Below are positions 61,711 to 64,000 of a DNA stretch of 64,000 bases, one piece after another. This DNA comes from Chitinophaga sedimenti. GTDB lineage: Bacteria > Bacteroidota > Bacteroidia > Chitinophagales > Chitinophagaceae. A program made the translations under genes and the position numbers. The notes below the pieces were generated by a model, which was not told the origin of the DNA, searched no databases, and worked only from the letters and a program-made list of their open reading frames with translations. Where the stretch lies: positions 2,790,001 through 2,854,000 of the forward strand of contig NZ_JAKUKA010000001.1 of the NCBI RefSeq assembly GCF_023156195.1, read 5' to 3'. How positions within the stretch are numbered: the first letter of the stretch is position 1; every line of letters begins with the position of its first letter.

Positions 61711-61723
61711 CGTTCTTAGAACG
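61711..61723. promoter_or_regulatory. Perfect palindrome upstream of the metal-type receptor genes
   Basis: CGTTCTTAGAACG has 6-bp inverted arms around one base. It lies in the gap 61214-61906 (693 bp), which separates the third susC from the divergent exported-protein gene and holds no recognisable gene. Confidence 0.35.
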
Positions 61724-61906
61724 GCGTGAAATAAAACTACGCTTTCTTTATAGAAAATCCAAATGTAATTTCCATGAAATGAAGAAATAACGGGCTTTGC
61801 GCAATAGCTACCCAAACTACGTTTAACCGTTCTTTTAACGCTTATTTTTGGTCAACATAAAAAAAGACTGGTTTATTTGGAATATATTATGCAACTTTGA
61901 TGCAAA

Positions 61907-62248
61907 ATGAAAACAACGCTGAACATATATAATGGTGTGCGCAAAGTGTCTGCTTTGCTGCTGCTGTTATTGTTGTTTTCAGCTACTGTTATTCAAACAC
62001 TGCATACACACCCGGCCGCTATTGATTTTTCTATTTCGGAAGATGAAGAAGCAGCGGGCGACTGTTCTATTTGCGATCATTATTATCACCAGGCAAACGC
62101 AGCCATAGAGCCGGCATACCCGCCGGTGTTCGACACACCGCTACCTGCGCCGGTAGTGCACCACGGCCGTACTTACGCAAGAATTTATAAGTTCACGTTA
62201 CAAGGCTTTAGTAATAAAGGCCCACCCCACCCCTACGCTACCATCTAA
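61907..62248 (+). CDS. Small His/Cys-rich exported protein
   Basis: Intact 113-residue protein. Seen: an N-terminal export signal (VSALLLLLLLFSATVIQ), then HTHP, an acidic stretch SISEDEEAAGD, and CSICDHYYHQ, followed by a Pro-rich part with VVHHGR. Cys and His clusters suggest metal binding in the periplasm. It lies 70 bp upstream of a TonB-dependent receptor and is probably co-transcribed with it; small His-rich proteins are often found beside such receptors in Bacteroidota. I do not recognise a named family. Confidence 0.72.
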   Translation: MKTTLNIYNGVRKVSALLLLLLLFSATVIQTLHTHPAAIDFSISEDEEAAGDCSICDHYYHQANAAIEPAYPPVFDTPLPAPVVHHGRTYARIYKFTLQGFSNKGPPHPYATI

Positions 62249-62318
62249 GCTTTTCCATTTTTTATTTATCGAACAGGCATTGTAGCCTGCAATGCGCCCC
62301 TGCGCGTTCATTTCTGTA

Positions 62319-64000
62319 ATGAAGAAAGAAGTAATCTTTTGCCTCGGCCTGTTGCCGTTTGGTAACGCTATTGCACAAACGAAAGACACGATTCAGCTCA
62401 ACACTGTAAAGGTGCAGGACAACCGTGCCGAACAACGGAAACGCAACACCGCGCTGTCCGTCGAAACGGTGAACAATGCCTTTATCATGAAGCACCTCGG
62501 CGGTAGCTTAATGCAGTCGCTCGACCGGCTGCCCGGTGTTAAAACGATTGGTATAGGCTCGGGGCAATCCAAGCCACTGGTCAGGGGTTTGGGCTTTAAC
62601 CGGGTGGTAGTAACAGATAAAGGTGTAAAACATGAAGGCCAGCAGTGGGGCGCCGACCACGGACTGGAAATGGACCAGCTTGCCGTGGGTGAGGTAACCC
62701 TCGTAAAAGGCGCCGCTTCTTTTTATATGGCTCCGACGCCATCGCCGGTGCTATTGATGTAAGACCATCCACGCCGCCCGCGCCGCATACTGCTGGCGGA
62801 TCGGTAACAATGTCAGGCAAATCGAACAATCATTTATTAGGTGGATCGGCCAATCTGTACGGGCGAAAAGACCACTGGTTCGCCGATGCGCGGGTAACGT
62901 ACCAAAGCTATGGCGACTACAAGGTTCCAGCCGACACGGTATACATTTATGACTATGCCGCCAGCTTACCGGGCAACCGTTTACGCAACACCGCTGGCCG
63001 CGAAACCGCGCTGCACCTGCAAACCGGCTACCTAGGCAACAAGTTTCGCAACATCGTACACCTCAGCCATCTTTTTAATAAAAGTGGCTTCTTCTTCGCC
63101 AATGCACACGGACTTGAACCACGCCGTGTAGATGAGGGCCTGCACGATGCCTCTTCGCGCGATATACAACTGCCGCGCCAGCAGGTACACCATTTTAAAG
63201 TAATTAATCAAAGCATTTACCAGGCCGGGAAACAACGCTTCGAAATGGAACTGGGCTTTCAGTACAATGGTCGTAAGGAATACAGCCAGTATGTGAACCA
63301 CGGTTACATGCCCGCGGTGTACCCCAAAGACATGCCCATCCCCTCTGACCTGGAGCGCCAGTTTGATAAAAAGGTGTATTCGTTAAATCTGCGCGATCAT
63401 ATACAACTCGGTAAACACGCACTGGTGGCCGGCGTTACCCTGGAGCACCAACAGAACGACATCAATGGCTGGAGCTTCCTGGTGCCGGGCTTTAAGCAAC
63501 ATGCCGCCGGCGTGTTCGTATACGATAAGTATTCCATCAACGACGCCTGGCAGCTGCATGGCGCGATCCGGTACGACCATGCGCAACTTCAAACGCTAAC
63601 CTACAGCGATTGGTTTTACTCCGGCTCCGAAAAGTTAGTACGGGCGCATGCGATGGAACGCAACTTTAACAGCCTGGTATGGTCACTGGGATTAAACTAC
63701 AATAGCGGCCATTACGCCTTTAAAACCAATATTGGCAAGAGCTTCCGCATGCCGATCGCTAAAGAGCTGGCGGCAAACGGGGTGAATTACCACTACTTCA
63801 GTTACGAACGCGGCAACCCGGATCTTAACCCGGAAACTTCTTACCAGTTTGACGTAGAAGCAGCATATGCGGATGAGCGTTGGGAACTGCGCATCAGCCC
63901 ATTTTTCAACTACTTCCCTAATTACATCTACTTAAACCCCACTGCCGGTCACGATTATTACTACGGCGCAGGCAACCAGGTATTCGCGTATGCGCAAAGT
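62319..64000 (+). CDS. TonB-dependent receptor, 3' end outside window, frame broken once
   Basis: Outer-membrane receptor of which 560 residues are visible. Seen: signal peptide MKKEVIFCLGLLPFGNAIAQ (start ATG 62319), a plug domain without a carboxypeptidase-like extension (IGIGSGQSKPLVRGLGFNRV, DQLAVGEVTLVKGAASFYMG), and barrel strands up to the window edge (FRMPIAKELAANGVNYHYFS, ERGNPDLNPETSYQFDVEAA). The frame breaks at GG 62729-62730; one added G gives YMGSDAIAGAIDVRPSTPP. It looks like a metal- or heme-type receptor rather than SusC; the neighbouring His/Cys-rich protein favours a metal such as zinc or copper. Confidence 0.84.

Noticed and set aside
1..64000. Programmed ribosomal frameshifting as the cause of the broken genes
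   Set aside because: No common slippery heptamer or downstream structure; sites differ in base and direction and occur up to three times per gene.
1..64000. Horizontal island or prophage
   Set aside because: No integrase, transposase, tRNA or attachment repeats, and no clear shift of composition along the window.

Overview
The window looks like chromosomal DNA of a Bacteroidota bacterium, most likely Chitinophaga or a close relative. The grounds are three SusC/SusD outer-membrane nutrient-uptake pairs, DUF4998 and DUF4959/DUF5000-type surface lipoproteins, DUF2490, Bacteroidota-style -7 boxes (TAnnTTTG) at many starts, and a base composition near 50% GC. I see no rRNA, tRNA, CRISPR array, insertion sequence or phage module.

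The reading frames are broken unusually often. I count about 40 frameshifts in 64 kb, in 27 genes of unrelated function. Most are repaired by adding one base to a short homopolymer run, and a few by removing one. This pattern fits residual indels in the sequence better than gene decay, so I give each such gene as one spanning CDS and name the break points.

Layout. 1-7.3 kb: the 3' part of a beta-barrel outer-membrane protein, a PAS protein with a Cys-rich CWC protein, a tetR-MFS efflux operon and a TlpA-like thioredoxin protein. 7.4-10.9 kb: fabF with a DUF2490 gene, a divergent HxlR regulator and a secreted esterase. 10.9-16.3 kb: one very large gene joining two alpha/beta-hydrolase regions, a CHAT caspase-like protease domain and a helical repeat tail. 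16.5-24.8 kb: YwqG-like protein, hybrid histidine kinase, UbiA prenyltransferase, Bcr/CflA-type exporter with an AraC regulator, a Crp/Fnr regulator divergent from a chloramphenicol-acetyltransferase-like enzyme, and an MTHFR-like protein. 25-26.9 kb: an orphan protein, a small membrane protein and an Lrp regulator.

27.5-36.8 kb: PUL 1 (L-rhamnose mutarotase, susC, susD, DUF4959/5000, DUF4998) with a divergent AraC regulator. Two promoters of this locus carry the same 27-bp repeat at exactly the same distance from the -7 box. 37-39 kb: SDR and zinc alcohol dehydrogenase. 39.3-43 kb: a double-glycine leader peptide, an HlyD-type adaptor and a C39-peptidase ABC exporter, forming a peptide secretion system with a hairpin between peptide and exporter genes. 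43.1-44.6 kb: VIT-family transporter and YkgJ-like protein. 45.2-52.9 kb: PUL 2, with the same four-gene order as PUL 1. 53-56 kb: Crp/Fnr regulator divergent from a CLC channel, and a small outer-membrane barrel. 56.2-61.2 kb: a third susC/susD pair. 61.9-64 kb: a small His/Cys-rich exported protein and the 5' part of a TonB-dependent receptor, probably for a metal.

The best candidates for new biology are the hydrolase-hydrolase-CHAT protein, the acidic double-glycine peptide with its own exporter, and the repeat-defined promoter module of PUL 1.
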